DNA from: Calothrix anomala FACHB-343
GTDB lineage: Bacteria > Cyanobacteriota > Cyanobacteriia > Cyanobacteriales > Nostocaceae
Length of the DNA stretch: 64,000 nucleotides
Reading direction: 5' to 3'
Assembly: GCF_014696435.1 (NCBI RefSeq)
Contig: NZ_JACJQG010000013.1
Location: forward strand, 1 to 64,000
Shown here in pieces: positions 9,142 to 17,023 of this stretch. The position numbers and the translations under genes are program-made. Every line of letters starts with the position of its first letter. Position 1 is the stretch's first letter. The notes under the pieces are model-generated. The model saw nothing but the letters and a program-made list of their open reading frames with translations, searched no databases and was not told where the DNA came from.

Positions 9142-9912
9142 CTACACCCTTTGCGTACTCAGGGTTGAGCGTTGATTGCTAAATCTCTCTTTGGGCAATT
9201 TTGCTGGTGATTGCGGTAAGTTGGAATTTAAAATTTCCATGTTAAACCGGTATCCTACATTCCGGATAGTTTGAATTAAACTGGGTTGCCGAGGATCTAG
9301 TTCAACTTTTTTCCGCAGCGATAAAACGTGAGTATCAATAGTGCGTGGATTATCAATGGCGTCAGGCCAAGCTCTTCTGAGCAATTCTGACCTAGACAGA
9401 GGTACTCCTCCAGCTTGTGCTAAAACGTATAGTAAACTGAATTCTTGAGGTGTTAAATCAATAAATTCTCCCTGAAATCTCACCCGGCGTTGCACTAAAT
9501 CAATTTGCAAGGCACCATAATCTAAGTAAGCTGGTGCAACAGGTGTGCGGTTGCGACGAATTAGCGCTTCTACTCTGGCTAAAAACTCTTGCATCCCAAA
9601 TGGTTTGCTCAAGTAATCATCTGCTCCCGCCCTTAAACCGACTACAACATCACTTTCATTCGCACGGGCAGATAGCATTAAAATTAACGGCTGTTGCTGA
9701 CGATGCAGCCAACGGCAAAATTCAATGCCATCACCATCAGGTAAATCAGCATCTAGAATCACCAGTGTTGGTTGCTGGCTTAAAAACACTTCCCTTGCTT
9801 GATATATGCTGGCGGCTTGATGTACGCGATATTCGAGCTGCTGCAAGTGCCAACCGAGCAACGACCTCAGATGGGGATTCCCCTCAACGATTTCAATACA
9901 AACCGAACCCAC
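9142..9912 (-). CDS. nrrA: OmpR-family response regulator NrrA (nitrogen-responsive)
   Basis: A 256-residue receiver plus winged-helix DNA-binding protein. Receiver: phospho-acceptor D54 in VILDADLPDGDG, S81 at the Thr/Ser site, K103 in YLSKPF. The usual N-terminal acidic pair is E10-G11, so one acidic Mg-binding residue is missing. The DNA-binding part carries DLTPQEFSLLYVL and RTIDTHVLSLRKKVE...IRNVGYRF. The name rests on the protein, the ABC-ATPase/DUF6761 neighbours as I recall them for PCC 7120, and a perfect NtcA promoter just upstream. NrrA (Rre37 in Synechocystis) is known to be NtcA-activated and to promote hetR expression and glycogen catabolism. Another OmpR paralogue remains possible. 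Confidence 0.78.
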   Translation of the reverse strand: MGSVCIEIVEGNPHLRSLLGWHLQQLEYRVHQAASIYQAREVFLSQQPTLVILDADLPDGDGIEFCRWLHRQQQPLILMLSARANESDVVVGLRAGADDYLSKPFGMQEFLARVEALIRRNRTPVAPAYLDYGALQIDLVQRRVRFQGEFIDLTPQEFSLLYVLAQAGGVPLSRSELLRRAWPDAIDNPRTIDTHVLSLRKKVELDPRQPSLIQTIRNVGYRFNMEILNSNLPQSPAKLPKERFSNQRSTLSTQRV

Positions 9913-9944
9913 GGTGGCAAGACCCCTTAGCGTTGATGACTTTC

Positions 9945-9986
9945 AAATTAACAAGCCCATGCCCAAGGTTTTGTAGTCTTTGTTAC
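9945..9986 (-). promoter_or_regulatory. Canonical NtcA-activated promoter of nrrA
   Basis: Reading the minus strand, GTAACAAAGACTAC (GTA-N8-TAC, 9986-9973) is followed by exactly 22 nt and then TAATTT (9950-9945), matching the NtcA class-II consensus GTA-N8-TAC-N22-TA-N3-T. The -10 box ends 33 bp upstream of the nrrA start codon. Confidence 0.88.
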
Positions 9987-10001
9987 TCCAATTATGATTA
10001 A

Positions 10002-10466
10002 CTTGACATTTTCTGATGACAATATTAGCTAAAAGTTTAACTTATGCTTTAACTTCAGCCGATTAGTAATATTCTTAAATTTTTGTTAGACTTATGAAAA
10101 TTATTTCTGGCTACACATCCTAGCTCCATCGAAGGGGGTAAAGCACCAACAAGCGATCGCTAAACTCGCCGATCCTGCCCAAAGGTATATCCTGACTTCA
10201 TTCCCAAAGCAGATCGCACCCGGCAAAACTTAGTTTTAAGATAGTCTAAAAACGCAGGAAGTTACAAAAGCAAATTATAAAAATAACTTACTTACTTGAC
10301 TTATTTTGTGCTTTCTGGAATAGGATCAGAATACGTTGTAGCTGCTGGAGGGTAACGCCCAAAAGAGAGAAATTGATTTTGACTCCTGCATAGGGGGAAA
10401 GTCACACTTCACATTTTTGCCCGAATCATTTACAATTCTCATTCCAAAGAGATTTATTCAGCAGTT
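10002..10466. other. Divergent intergenic region nrrA / DUF6761
   Basis: Apart from the NtcA promoter just left of it, this gap holds no ORF or hairpin I can support. It should contain the DUF6761 promoter. Confidence 0.4.
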
Positions 10467-10721
10467 ATGCTCCAAGACACACAAACCATCCGCTATTACC
10501 AAAGAATTACCGACGCCTTCGTCGAGTTATGGAATCGCGGTTATCGTATGGACGATATGCGGATGTATTTGGATGGATATTTAGCCGCGCTGAGACATGG
10601 GAACGCCATTGAACCCTATTTGATTCATCGCCTCGAAGAGGAAGCCAGCCGCTACCTATACGATGCCTCAAACTTTGCAATGGTGCAACCAGAACCAGAA
10701 CCACAACACGATTACTACTAA
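10467..10721 (+). CDS. DUF6761 family small protein
   Basis: An 84-residue soluble, mostly helical protein with the motif TIRYYQRITDAFVELWNRGY, then MRMYLDGYLAALRHGNAIEPYLIHRLEEEASRYL (split here by helix breaks) and an acidic Pro/Glu tail. It is a highly conserved cyanobacterial family without known function, divergent from nrrA. The strong hairpin at 10843-10882 probably ends its transcript. Confidence 0.85.
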   Translation: MLQDTQTIRYYQRITDAFVELWNRGYRMDDMRMYLDGYLAALRHGNAIEPYLIHRLEEEASRYLYDASNFAMVQPEPEPQHDYY

Positions 10722-10842
10722 TGCCCTGCTGGGGTCAATGGTAGTTACCACTAATCAACGCAGATGATTATAGCATATTACCTGCTTTGATCAAGGGGTC
10801 GTGTGGTATGGAATTTTGAAGATATTTTTGATAAAACATTTT

Positions 10843-10886
10843 CCCCCAGTCATCTAATCTTTTTGTCGAGACTACTGGGGGGATTT
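10843..10886 (+). terminator. Terminator after DUF6761 gene
   Basis: CCCCCAGT (10843-10850) pairs with ACTGGGGG (10874-10881), followed by GATTTTAGTTT. It lies 120 bp past the stop codon. Confidence 0.65.
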
Positions 10887-10902
10887 TAGTTTAGGGGTAA
10901 TT

Positions 10903-11010
10903 GTTGACCGTTGACAGTTGACCGTTGACAGTTGACCGTTGACTGTGCATAACTCAGCAATGCCCAATGCCCAATGCCCCATGCCCCATGCCCAATGCCC
11001 CATGCCCCAT
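10903..11010. repeat. Two adjacent heptamer tandem arrays
   Basis: GTTGACC/GTTGACA units (10903-10945) are followed by ATGCCCA/ATGCCCC units (10958-11010). These are typical cyanobacterial short tandem repeats with no spacers. Confidence 0.85.
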
Positions 11011-11097
11011 AACAAAATGTAAACTTCTGCGGGAACTGCATAAAACTCTAAACAATCTCCGATAGGTGGATGCAGATCTTAGCTAGGAATATTTTAT

Positions 11098-12471
11098 GTG
11101 ACAGTCATAGAGTTAAGTTTTGAGCAAGCAATGCTGGTTTTAGACAAAGCATTGCAAAAGAAGCATCTGAGTAATATCCAAGAGATGGTGCTTAGATTGT
11201 GCTGGAGTGGATATACTTATGCAGAAATTGCCGAAAGCTCGGGTTACGATGATGATTACATCCGAGATGTAGGCTTTCGGTTATGGCAAATGCTCTCAAA
11301 AGCGCTGGGGGAAAATATTGCTAAAAGTAATGTCAAAACAGTCTTGCGCCGCCATTATTCCAGCCTGAAGCAAGTAGATTCACAAGTATCTACTATCGCC
11401 GCATTTCCCACCCCGAAAATCCAACAGCAGCAAGATTGGGGAGAGGCGATTGATGTTTCTGTGTTCTATGGACGCCAGAAAGAACAAGAATTGCTGCAAC
11501 GCTGGATTATTGATGAAAAATGCCGTTTGCTCATGTTGTTAGGAATGGGGGGGATTGGTAAGACGGCTTTGTCTGTGAAAGTTGCAGAAAAGTTACAAAG
11601 TAAGTTTGATTTTGTTTTTTGGCGCAGTCTGCGCAATAGTCCAGCAATTTCTGATTTGATGCGAGAGTTAATTTCTTTCGTCTCCCAGCAATCAGCAGCA
11701 AGTTTACCAGAAAACCTGGATGTACAAATTTCTTACTTAATGAAGTATTTGCGCTCTCGACGCTGCCTCATTTTATTGGATAATATCGAATCGCTTTTGC
11801 AAAGTGGAGAGACATCCGGACATTATTGCACTGGATATGAAGGATACGGTCAACTTCTCAGAAGGATAGGAGATGAAGTCCATCAAAGTTGTCTAGTTTT
11901 TACTACCAGAGAAACCCCTAGTGGGTTTACAGCTAGAGAAGGTGACGCTTTACCGGTGCGATCGCTCCAACTTACTGGTTTATCTGCGGTAGAATCACAG
12001 CAAATCCTCGCAACTAAAGGATTAGTAGATTCTACAGATGAATGTCAGCAGTTAATTCAGCGTTATGCAGGTAATCCTTTAGCTTTGAAAATTGTCGCTA
12101 CGACAATTCAGCATTTGTTTGATGGCAATATTTGCCAATTTTTACAGCAAGGCTCGGTGATTTTTGGCGATATTTGGGAAATATTAGAGCAACAGTTTAA
12201 CCGCTTATCTGCTAACGAAAAGCAGGTGATGTATTCCCTAGCAGTTAAGCAAGATTGGGTAAGTTTACAACATTTACAACAGTATGTGATTCCGCAAATC
12301 TCAGAGCGAGAATTACTAGAAGCACTTTTTTCTTTACAAAGGCGATCGCTAATTGAACAGCGCTCGGCTAGTTATACTCAACCAACTGTAGTCATGGAAT
12401 ATGTGAGTGAAAACCTGATTGGTAAAGTGTGCTGTGAAATACCTACAGCAGAGAATTATTCATTAGCTTAA
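11098..12471 (+). CDS. STAND NTPase: vMAP-type HTH plus NB-ARC, sensor repeats absent
   Basis: A 457-residue protein starting at GTG. Residues 1-90 form an effector-like helical/HTH domain (QEMVLRLCWSGYTYAEIAESSGYDDDYIRDVG when read in pieces) seen at the N-terminus of cyanobacterial NB-ARC proteins. Then an NB-ARC ATPase: FYGRQKE, Walker A LGMGGIGKT (about 148-156), Walker B LILLDN (D228), TTRE sensor, and GNPLALKIVA. A winged-helix part follows to VVMEYVSENLI. Long relatives continue with WD40 or TPR sensor repeats; this one stops within 20 residues of that point. STAND proteins act in signalling or phage defence. The stop is ~70 bp from the left end of an IS607-type element, so loss of the sensor by rearrangement is possible. 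Confidence 0.85.
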   Translation: MTVIELSFEQAMLVLDKALQKKHLSNIQEMVLRLCWSGYTYAEIAESSGYDDDYIRDVGFRLWQMLSKALGENIAKSNVKTVLRRHYSSLKQVDSQVSTIAAFPTPKIQQQQDWGEAIDVSVFYGRQKEQELLQRWIIDEKCRLLMLLGMGGIGKTALSVKVAEKLQSKFDFVFWRSLRNSPAISDLMRELISFVSQQSAASLPENLDVQISYLMKYLRSRRCLILLDNIESLLQSGETSGHYCTGYEGYGQLLRRIGDEVHQSCLVFTTRETPSGFTAREGDALPVRSLQLTGLSAVESQQILATKGLVDSTDECQQLIQRYAGNPLALKIVATTIQHLFDGNICQFLQQGSVIFGDIWEILEQQFNRLSANEKQVMYSLAVKQDWVSLQHLQQYVIPQISERELLEALFSLQRRSLIEQRSASYTQPTVVMEYVSENLIGKVCCEIPTAENYSLA

Positions 12472-12598
12472 TCATTTTGGTTTCCTTCATACTTATTTTT
12501 TCAGCTAACTAGCGCGATCGCATTTGGGGAGGGCTAGTCAATAGCTAGTATTTTGCTAACAATAGATTATGTTTCCTCACAAATGTTAATATAGTGGT

Positions 12599-13192
12599 AT
12601 GGCTTACGTACCACTACGAGAAGCGGTTAAAGCGCTGGGATTACACCCAAATACTTTAAGGAAATACGCCGACAATGGGAAAATCGAGAGCATCAAAAAC
12701 GAAGCAGGGCAAAGACTTTTTAACGTCGAGTCCTACCTTCGCGGTGCAACATATCGCTCCCTTGTTTGCTACTGCCGAGTTAGTTCAACTAAACAACGAG
12801 ACGACCTTGGTAGACAAATTGCCTACATGCAATCACTCTACCCGGAAGCCGAAATCATCAAAGATATCGGCAGTGGAATCAACTTCAAGCGTAAAGGACT
12901 GCAAACCTTACTGGACAGACTTCTGCGCGGAGATAAGCTCACGCTTGTTGTTGCCTGTCGTGACCGACTCGCACGGTTTGGATTTGAGCTTATTCAGTAC
13001 ATGGTCGAGCAAAACGGTGGACAAATCGTGGTTCTCGACAACACTGTACACTGCCCCGAATCAGAGCTTAGGGCGGATCTTCTCTCCATCCTCCATGTCT
13101 TCTCTTGTAGAATGCACGGACTTAGGAAATACAGTAAAAAAATCAAGGAAGATCCGGATATTCCTAACAGCAACCCAAAGACAGACGATTAA
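12599..13192 (+). CDS. tnpA: IS607-family serine transposase TnpA
   Basis: A 197-residue recombinase. N-terminal MerR-like helix-turn-helix (YVPLREAVKALGLHPNTLRKYADNGKI), then a serine-resolvase domain: CYCRVSSTKQRDDLGRQ holds the nucleophile Ser, and ACRDRLARFG holds the conserved Arg residues. It ends with MHGLRKYSKKIKEDP, as is usual for this family. Length is normal, so it is probably intact. Its last 98 bp overlap the start of tnpB. Confidence 0.93.
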   Translation: MAYVPLREAVKALGLHPNTLRKYADNGKIESIKNEAGQRLFNVESYLRGATYRSLVCYCRVSSTKQRDDLGRQIAYMQSLYPEAEIIKDIGSGINFKRKGLQTLLDRLLRGDKLTLVVACRDRLARFGFELIQYMVEQNGGQIVVLDNTVHCPESELRADLLSILHVFSCRMHGLRKYSKKIKEDPDIPNSNPKTDD

Positions 13193-14243
13193 ACAGTGGT
13201 TTGGTGTTTCTAGGTTTGTCTATAACACCACAGTCAAACTACTGCAAGATTCAACTGTTAAGGCGAATTGGAAAGCAATTAAGACAGATATATTGAATGG
13301 ACTACCTGATTTTTGCAAATCAGTACCTTATCAAATCAAGTCAATTGCCATCAAAGATTCCTGCAAGGCTGTTAGTAATGCTAAGAAAAAGTTTAAAAAT
13401 GGTGGTGCTATTAGCTTTTGTAAGTTTAGGTCTAGAAAAGCCCCTATTCAATCTTGCTATATTCCTAAATCTGCGGTGTCAGACAAAGGAATTTACCACA
13501 CTATTTTGGGTGAGGTAGTATTCAAGGAAGCCTTACCTCAGAGCTTTGGTGACTGTCGATTAGTGTTTGCTTATGGCGACTACTATCTGACAACACCTAT
13601 GGTAGTGTCACGACAACAGTTCGATAACCAAGGGCGTGTCGTGGCACTAGATCCAGGCATCAGAACATTTATTACATTCTTTTCAGAATCTAATTTTGGT
13701 GAAATCGGAACTTCAGCTAATATCCAAATTCAAAAACTCTGTTTTCGGTTGGATAAGTTAATTTCTAAAATCACCAAAGCCAAGTGTAAGCAGAAGAGAA
13801 GATTAAAATTTGCTGCAACAAAACTACGAGATAAAATCAAAAACCTTGTAGATGAATTGCACAAAAAGACCGCCCGATTTTTGGTTGATAACTTTGACAT
13901 TATTCTGTTACCGACCTTTGAAACATCTCAAATGTCGAAAAAGGCAAAACGGCGAATTAGATCAAAGTCAGTACGTCAGATGTTGACACTATCTCATTAC
14001 CGTTTTAAGCAGTTTCTTAAGCACAAAGCTTTTGAAAACAGCAAGTTGGTAATGGATGTTAATGAGGCGTATACATCCAAGACAGTTAGTTGGACTGGTG
14101 AAATAATCCACAATCTTGGTGGAGGTAAATTCATTAAGTCACTAACTGACGGGCGAGTGATGCCAAGGGATCTAAATGGTGCGCGAGGGATTTTCCTTCG
14201 TGCATTGGTTGATACGCCCTCACTTCGTGAGTGTATTTGTTAA
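13095..14243 (+). CDS. tnpB: TnpB RNA-guided nuclease (IS607-associated, IS1341/OrfB family)
   Basis: A 382-residue protein from the ATG at 13095, chosen because the open frame upstream of it only shadows tnpA. RuvC-like catalytic residues are present: D186 in VALDPGIRTF, E276 in LLPTFETSQM, D359 in PRDLNGARGIF. The zinc ribbon between E and the last D is degenerate: YTSKTVSWTGE...LGGGKFIKSLTDGRV lacks the four expected cysteines. TnpB proteins are guided by an RNA from the 3' end of the gene and cut DNA at the donor site; here that RNA would start inside tnpB and run to about 14256. Whether the zinc-less form is active is unknown. Confidence 0.88.
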   Translation: MSSLVECTDLGNTVKKSRKIRIFLTATQRQTIKQWFGVSRFVYNTTVKLLQDSTVKANWKAIKTDILNGLPDFCKSVPYQIKSIAIKDSCKAVSNAKKKFKNGGAISFCKFRSRKAPIQSCYIPKSAVSDKGIYHTILGEVVFKEALPQSFGDCRLVFAYGDYYLTTPMVVSRQQFDNQGRVVALDPGIRTFITFFSESNFGEIGTSANIQIQKLCFRLDKLISKITKAKCKQKRRLKFAATKLRDKIKNLVDELHKKTARFLVDNFDIILLPTFETSQMSKKAKRRIRSKSVRQMLTLSHYRFKQFLKHKAFENSKLVMDVNEAYTSKTVSWTGEIIHNLGGGKFIKSLTDGRVMPRDLNGARGIFLRALVDTPSLRECIC

Positions 14244-14245
14244 TG

Positions 14246-14292
14246 AATGTTAGCAAAAAAGTATCGGTAGCATCAAGTGCGATCGCGCTTTT
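14246..14292 (+). ncRNA. Putative omega-RNA 3' region / guide and terminator of tnpB
   Basis: Inferred only from the known organisation of TnpB elements: the right-end motif TGTTAGCAAAA is followed by AGTATCGGTAGCATCAAG, which would be the guide if the border lies at the motif. AAGTGCGATCGCGCTTTTT next to it could end the transcript. Confidence 0.3.
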
Positions 14293-14430
14293 TAATTGTT
14301 TGTCTGACAAACCCGCTCATAGTCAAGCCTGCAAGAATTAAGCAATACTTGTATATATCTAGTTGTGATTGTGAATGAGATATGGTGGCGTGAGTATTTC
14401 AGTCACTATAGACTATGAGGTGATGTCAAA

Positions 14431-14817
14431 ATGCCCAAATGGAAATTAGTTACAGAATTCACCTTTGATAGCGCTCACTATATCAAAGATTATGATGGCC
14501 CTTGTGGTCGAATGCACGGACATACTTATAAAGTGAGACTCGAAGCTACATCATCAACGTTGCACTCTTCAGAATATTGCCCGCATCCAGTTATGGTAGC
14601 TGATTTTAAAACCTTAAAATGGGCTAAACAAGATGTAACCAAAGGCGGACTCGATCATTGCGTTCTCAATGAAGTCTTACCTCCAGAATACGAAACAACT
14701 GCGGAGATGATCGCCAAGTATATTTACGATCAAACTAAGCAGAAGTTACCCGCAGAGGTACAGCTCAAAGTTCGAGTTTCCGAAACACCGAATAGTTGGG
14801 TAGAGTATCAAGATTGA
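14431..14817 (+). CDS. queD: 6-carboxy-5,6,7,8-tetrahydropterin synthase QueD (6-pyruvoyl-THP synthase family)
   Basis: Converts dihydroneopterin triphosphate to 6-carboxytetrahydropterin in queuosine/7-deazaguanine synthesis. A 128-residue protein with zinc ligands H16 (FDSAH), H29 and H31 (GRMHGH), catalytic C25 in GPCGRMHGH, the VADFKTLK motif, the LDHCVLNE block and the C-terminal VSETPNSW Glu. All key residues are present. No other queuosine gene is in the window. A very strong hairpin at 15031-15080 ends the unit. Confidence 0.92.
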   Translation: MPKWKLVTEFTFDSAHYIKDYDGPCGRMHGHTYKVRLEATSSTLHSSEYCPHPVMVADFKTLKWAKQDVTKGGLDHCVLNEVLPPEYETTAEMIAKYIYDQTKQKLPAEVQLKVRVSETPNSWVEYQD

Positions 14818-14821
14818 AGAT

Positions 14822-14862
14822 GGTCATTGGTCAATAGTCAATAGTCAATAGTCAATAGTCAG
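14822..14862. repeat. TCAATAG heptamer tandem repeat
   Basis: About five head-to-tail TCAATAG units directly after queD. Confidence 0.85.
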
Positions 14863-14924
14863 TAGGGGCGGGTTTATTTGGATCTTTGTTAATAAATGAG
14901 GATATCGGTGAACCCGCCCGTACA
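14863..14924. repeat. Dispersed palindrome with GGGGCGGGTTT / AACCCGCCC ends
   Basis: GGCGGGTTT near 14866 and AACCCGCC near 14910 are inverted ends around about 35 bp. It looks like a small mobile-type palindrome; a shorter GGGCGGGG/CCCCGCCC hairpin occurs at 18323. Confidence 0.65.
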
Positions 14925-15030
14925 GTGGTCATTTGCCATTATGTAGGAAAATTTGGCTAAAATAACTTTCTTCGTCTCTTATTCGCCAATTATTCGGGTA
15001 ATTTATCGTAATTTGACGCAATAATCATCT

Positions 15031-15080
15031 AAAAATTAATCCGATCGCTCGTTTATAAGTCGGCGATCGGATTAATTTTT
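15031..15080 (+). terminator. Very strong terminator hairpin after queD
   Basis: Perfect 18-bp stem: AAAAATTAATCCGATCGC (15031-15048) pairs with GCGATCGGATTAATTTTT (15063-15080), loop 14 nt, T-run inside the 3' arm. It can work on both strands. Confidence 0.85.
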
Positions 15081-15174
15081 GTTGAAGCAAAAATTTTCAT
15101 AAAAAAATTAGCCGAATAAAAAGTATATAGTTATACTTTTTATAATCAAATTCCTTTGAGTTTACAAGCGAAAA

Positions 15175-15696
15175 ATGACGAAATTTAAACATATACTCAC
15201 TAGCATAGCTTTATGCTCGCTTTCTTTGGGTGGTGTTGTTGGTAGTAGTTTTGCTCAATATAAAGTATCAAATCAATCTAGCCCGCAGACACAAACCACT
15301 GCGCCTGATTGTCCTTTACCTGTAGAAATTGCAGTCACTTTCTTAGACTCTAAATGTCAGGAAATTAAACTCCAAGAAGACAAAACTTACTACCGCTACT
15401 TCAGTACCGATAAAAATAAATTTGGCAGATATCTGACTACTAATCTCTATAAGAAAAATGTTGATGTCATCAGGAATTTAGCTTTAAAGCAAGAATGGGG
15501 TAACCAAGCGACGATGATGTTAACTGTGACGGTACCTGCGGGAACGACAGTTTATGAAGGGGTAGTAGCTCCCCAAGACCCAGCACAATGTTACCCTGGT
15601 GGTGGACAGCAAACCTTTATTCAAGATTCCAAAGATCCCAATTTAAAATGGTCTGAAGGGACTCCAATGAAAGTTAAGAAATTTACTTGTCCCTAA
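15175..15696 (+). CDS. Secreted protein of unknown function
   Basis: A 173-residue protein with a clear signal peptide (residues 1-28, ending SSFAQ), then a mature part with four cysteines (near PDCPLP, SKCQEI, AQCYPG and the C-terminal FTCP), suggesting two disulfides in the periplasm or outside. No family recognised. It stands alone between the strong terminator and a heptamer repeat. Confidence 0.75.
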   Translation: MTKFKHILTSIALCSLSLGGVVGSSFAQYKVSNQSSPQTQTTAPDCPLPVEIAVTFLDSKCQEIKLQEDKTYYRYFSTDKNKFGRYLTTNLYKKNVDVIRNLALKQEWGNQATMMLTVTVPAGTTVYEGVVAPQDPAQCYPGGGQQTFIQDSKDPNLKWSEGTPMKVKKFTCP

Positions 15697-15719
15697 GCAA
15701 GGGGCTAGCTAGAAAATAG

Positions 15720-15742
15720 CGTTGACTGTTGACTGTTGACTG
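15720..15742. repeat. GTTGACT heptamer tandem repeat
   Basis: Three copies of GTTGACT between two small genes. Confidence 0.8.
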
Positions 15743-15804
15743 GGAAGAGACATTTTCATGCACTCTTTGTGTGATTTATCACATGATCGTCTAACTTAAA
15801 AAAG

Positions 15805-16086
15805 ATGGAAGCAAAAAAACAAGAATTTCTCCAACTGGTAGATACAGCGCTAGAAGTCGGGAAAGGTATGCTTGCTGCTGACGATTCACCTTCAGAACGA
15901 TTAAATACGTTGATTGCGCAATTACAGCAGATCAAAGCTAATACAATTAGCGATCGCCTCCAACCATCTGATGGACATGTGACGCTAGGATTGGCGCGTG
16001 AAGTAGCTGATTGGATTGAGAATTTAGATTCTCCGTTACTGAAAGCTGTAGGTGCAATCGAGATCTATTACCAACAGCAACTCTAG
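15805..16086 (+). CDS. Small conserved-looking hypothetical protein
   Basis: A 93-residue soluble helical protein, acidic, with no membrane segment or signal peptide (MEAKKQEFLQLVDTALEVGK...). Codon use and HIP1 content match its neighbours. No function can be read from it. An inverted repeat TGTGAT-TT-ATCACA lies 22 bp upstream, and a terminator follows. Confidence 0.7.
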   Translation: MEAKKQEFLQLVDTALEVGKGMLAADDSPSERLNTLIAQLQQIKANTISDRLQPSDGHVTLGLAREVADWIENLDSPLLKAVGAIEIYYQQQL

Positions 16087-16188
16087 AGATAAAAGTTATA
16101 CCAATTGTTGGGTAATGGCGTTAAGTATTAGCAATCTGTCCCATGAATTTTTTGCTCTTGTCTGAAGACGAGTAAAAACTTTTACCAG

Positions 16189-16228
16189 TGGTAGAGGTTA
16201 AACAATTAACTTCTACCATTATTTTTAA
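16189..16228 (+). terminator. Terminator after the 93-residue protein gene
   Basis: TGGTAGAGGTTAA (16189-16201) pairs with TTAACTTCTACCA (16206-16218), one G-T pair, followed by TTATTTTTAAT. Confidence 0.8.
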
Positions 16229-16769
16229 TAACTTACTGCTAGCTGATGAATAAAGATTGCAAAGTTATTGAGTAATTTGTTATACTCCACATGACCAATA
16301 AATCTTAATATTTTTCTTCCTCCTTAAGGTATAGAAATCTTTAAGGGCAAGTAAAATAAATGCTATTAATAATTCTTTTTATTGTGTTTTTGCCGGACAT
16401 TAATCTCTAATCCTCGTATTAATAACGTTTCTCTAGCAATAAATGGCAATATCGCAATTAAAATCTGTGGTTTATGTTGGCGGTAAGCCCTGCTAGAGCG
16501 AGATTTGGAGTTAACTGAATAATATTATTATTTCTTCCACTGAAAGCAGTAAGTTTTAGGGTAATATTAAGTATATATACTTGAAAAACAAGTAAAACTA
16601 GCCCAACAATTAGCCGATAGCGATTGATAATTCTTAACCTTCATAAAGTTATAAATCGCTTTATTAAGCTTTTGATAATAGTTATCTCAGGTTCTACATT
16701 CATGCCGCAATCTGTTGCCAGAATTGTGTAATCTGAAAACAGCGAAGCTAATAATTAAATTGAGGTCTG
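16229..16769. other. Long AT-rich gap
   Basis: About 540 bp with no ORF that looks coding and no RNA gene I can recognise. It must hold the promoter of the 71-residue protein gene. Confidence 0.4.
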
Positions 16770-16985
16770 ATGACTCCTAAGATTATGCGTCAGCTTTGGT
16801 CGGTGGTGGAAACTGCCCAGACCAAGACTTTATTACAACTAGACGATGCTAGCTTGGTGCAATGGTTAGTCAAGCAAACCAACACCGAAGCATTGTTAGA
16901 ACAGAAAGAGACTGATTTTCTGTGTGATTATATTCAATCGCGCCTGTCTCTGATTCGCGATTTAGCTTATGAACGACAGTGTTAA
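16770..16985 (+). CDS. Small hypothetical protein
   Basis: A 71-residue soluble helical protein (MTPKIMRQLWSVVETAQTKT...). It has regular amphipathic helices and no known motif. It is convergent with ribD (38 bp between stops). Judged real from its clean frame and cyanobacterial-style composition; function unknown. Confidence 0.6.
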   Translation: MTPKIMRQLWSVVETAQTKTLLQLDDASLVQWLVKQTNTEALLEQKETDFLCDYIQSRLSLIRDLAYERQC

Positions 16986-17023
16986 GAGCGATCGCTCTTT
17001 GCTTTTGTAATATTGAAGATTAA

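Larger units (their letters stand above)
12545..14290 (+). mobile_element. IS607-family insertion sequence (tnpA + tnpB)
   Basis: Overlapping serine-recombinase tnpA and tnpB genes in one direction, the standard IS607 layout. A short inverted match, TTTTGCTAACA (12551-12561) on the left and TGTTAGCAAAA (14246-14256) on the right, brackets both genes and may mark the recombinase-binding ends. The exact borders are not fixed: IS607 elements lack classical terminal repeats and make no target duplication. Confidence 0.8.

Noticed and set aside
12675-13094. Long N-terminal extension of tnpB
   Set aside because: It overlaps tnpA in another frame and has no TnpB similarity; the ATG at 13095 gives the normal length.
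14250-14430. Possible preQ1 riboswitch upstream of queD
   Set aside because: No recognisable preQ1 core or pseudoknot sequence could be found by eye.
15770-15783. TGTGATTTATCACA as a CRP site
   Set aside because: Half-sites are only 4 bp apart instead of the required 6.
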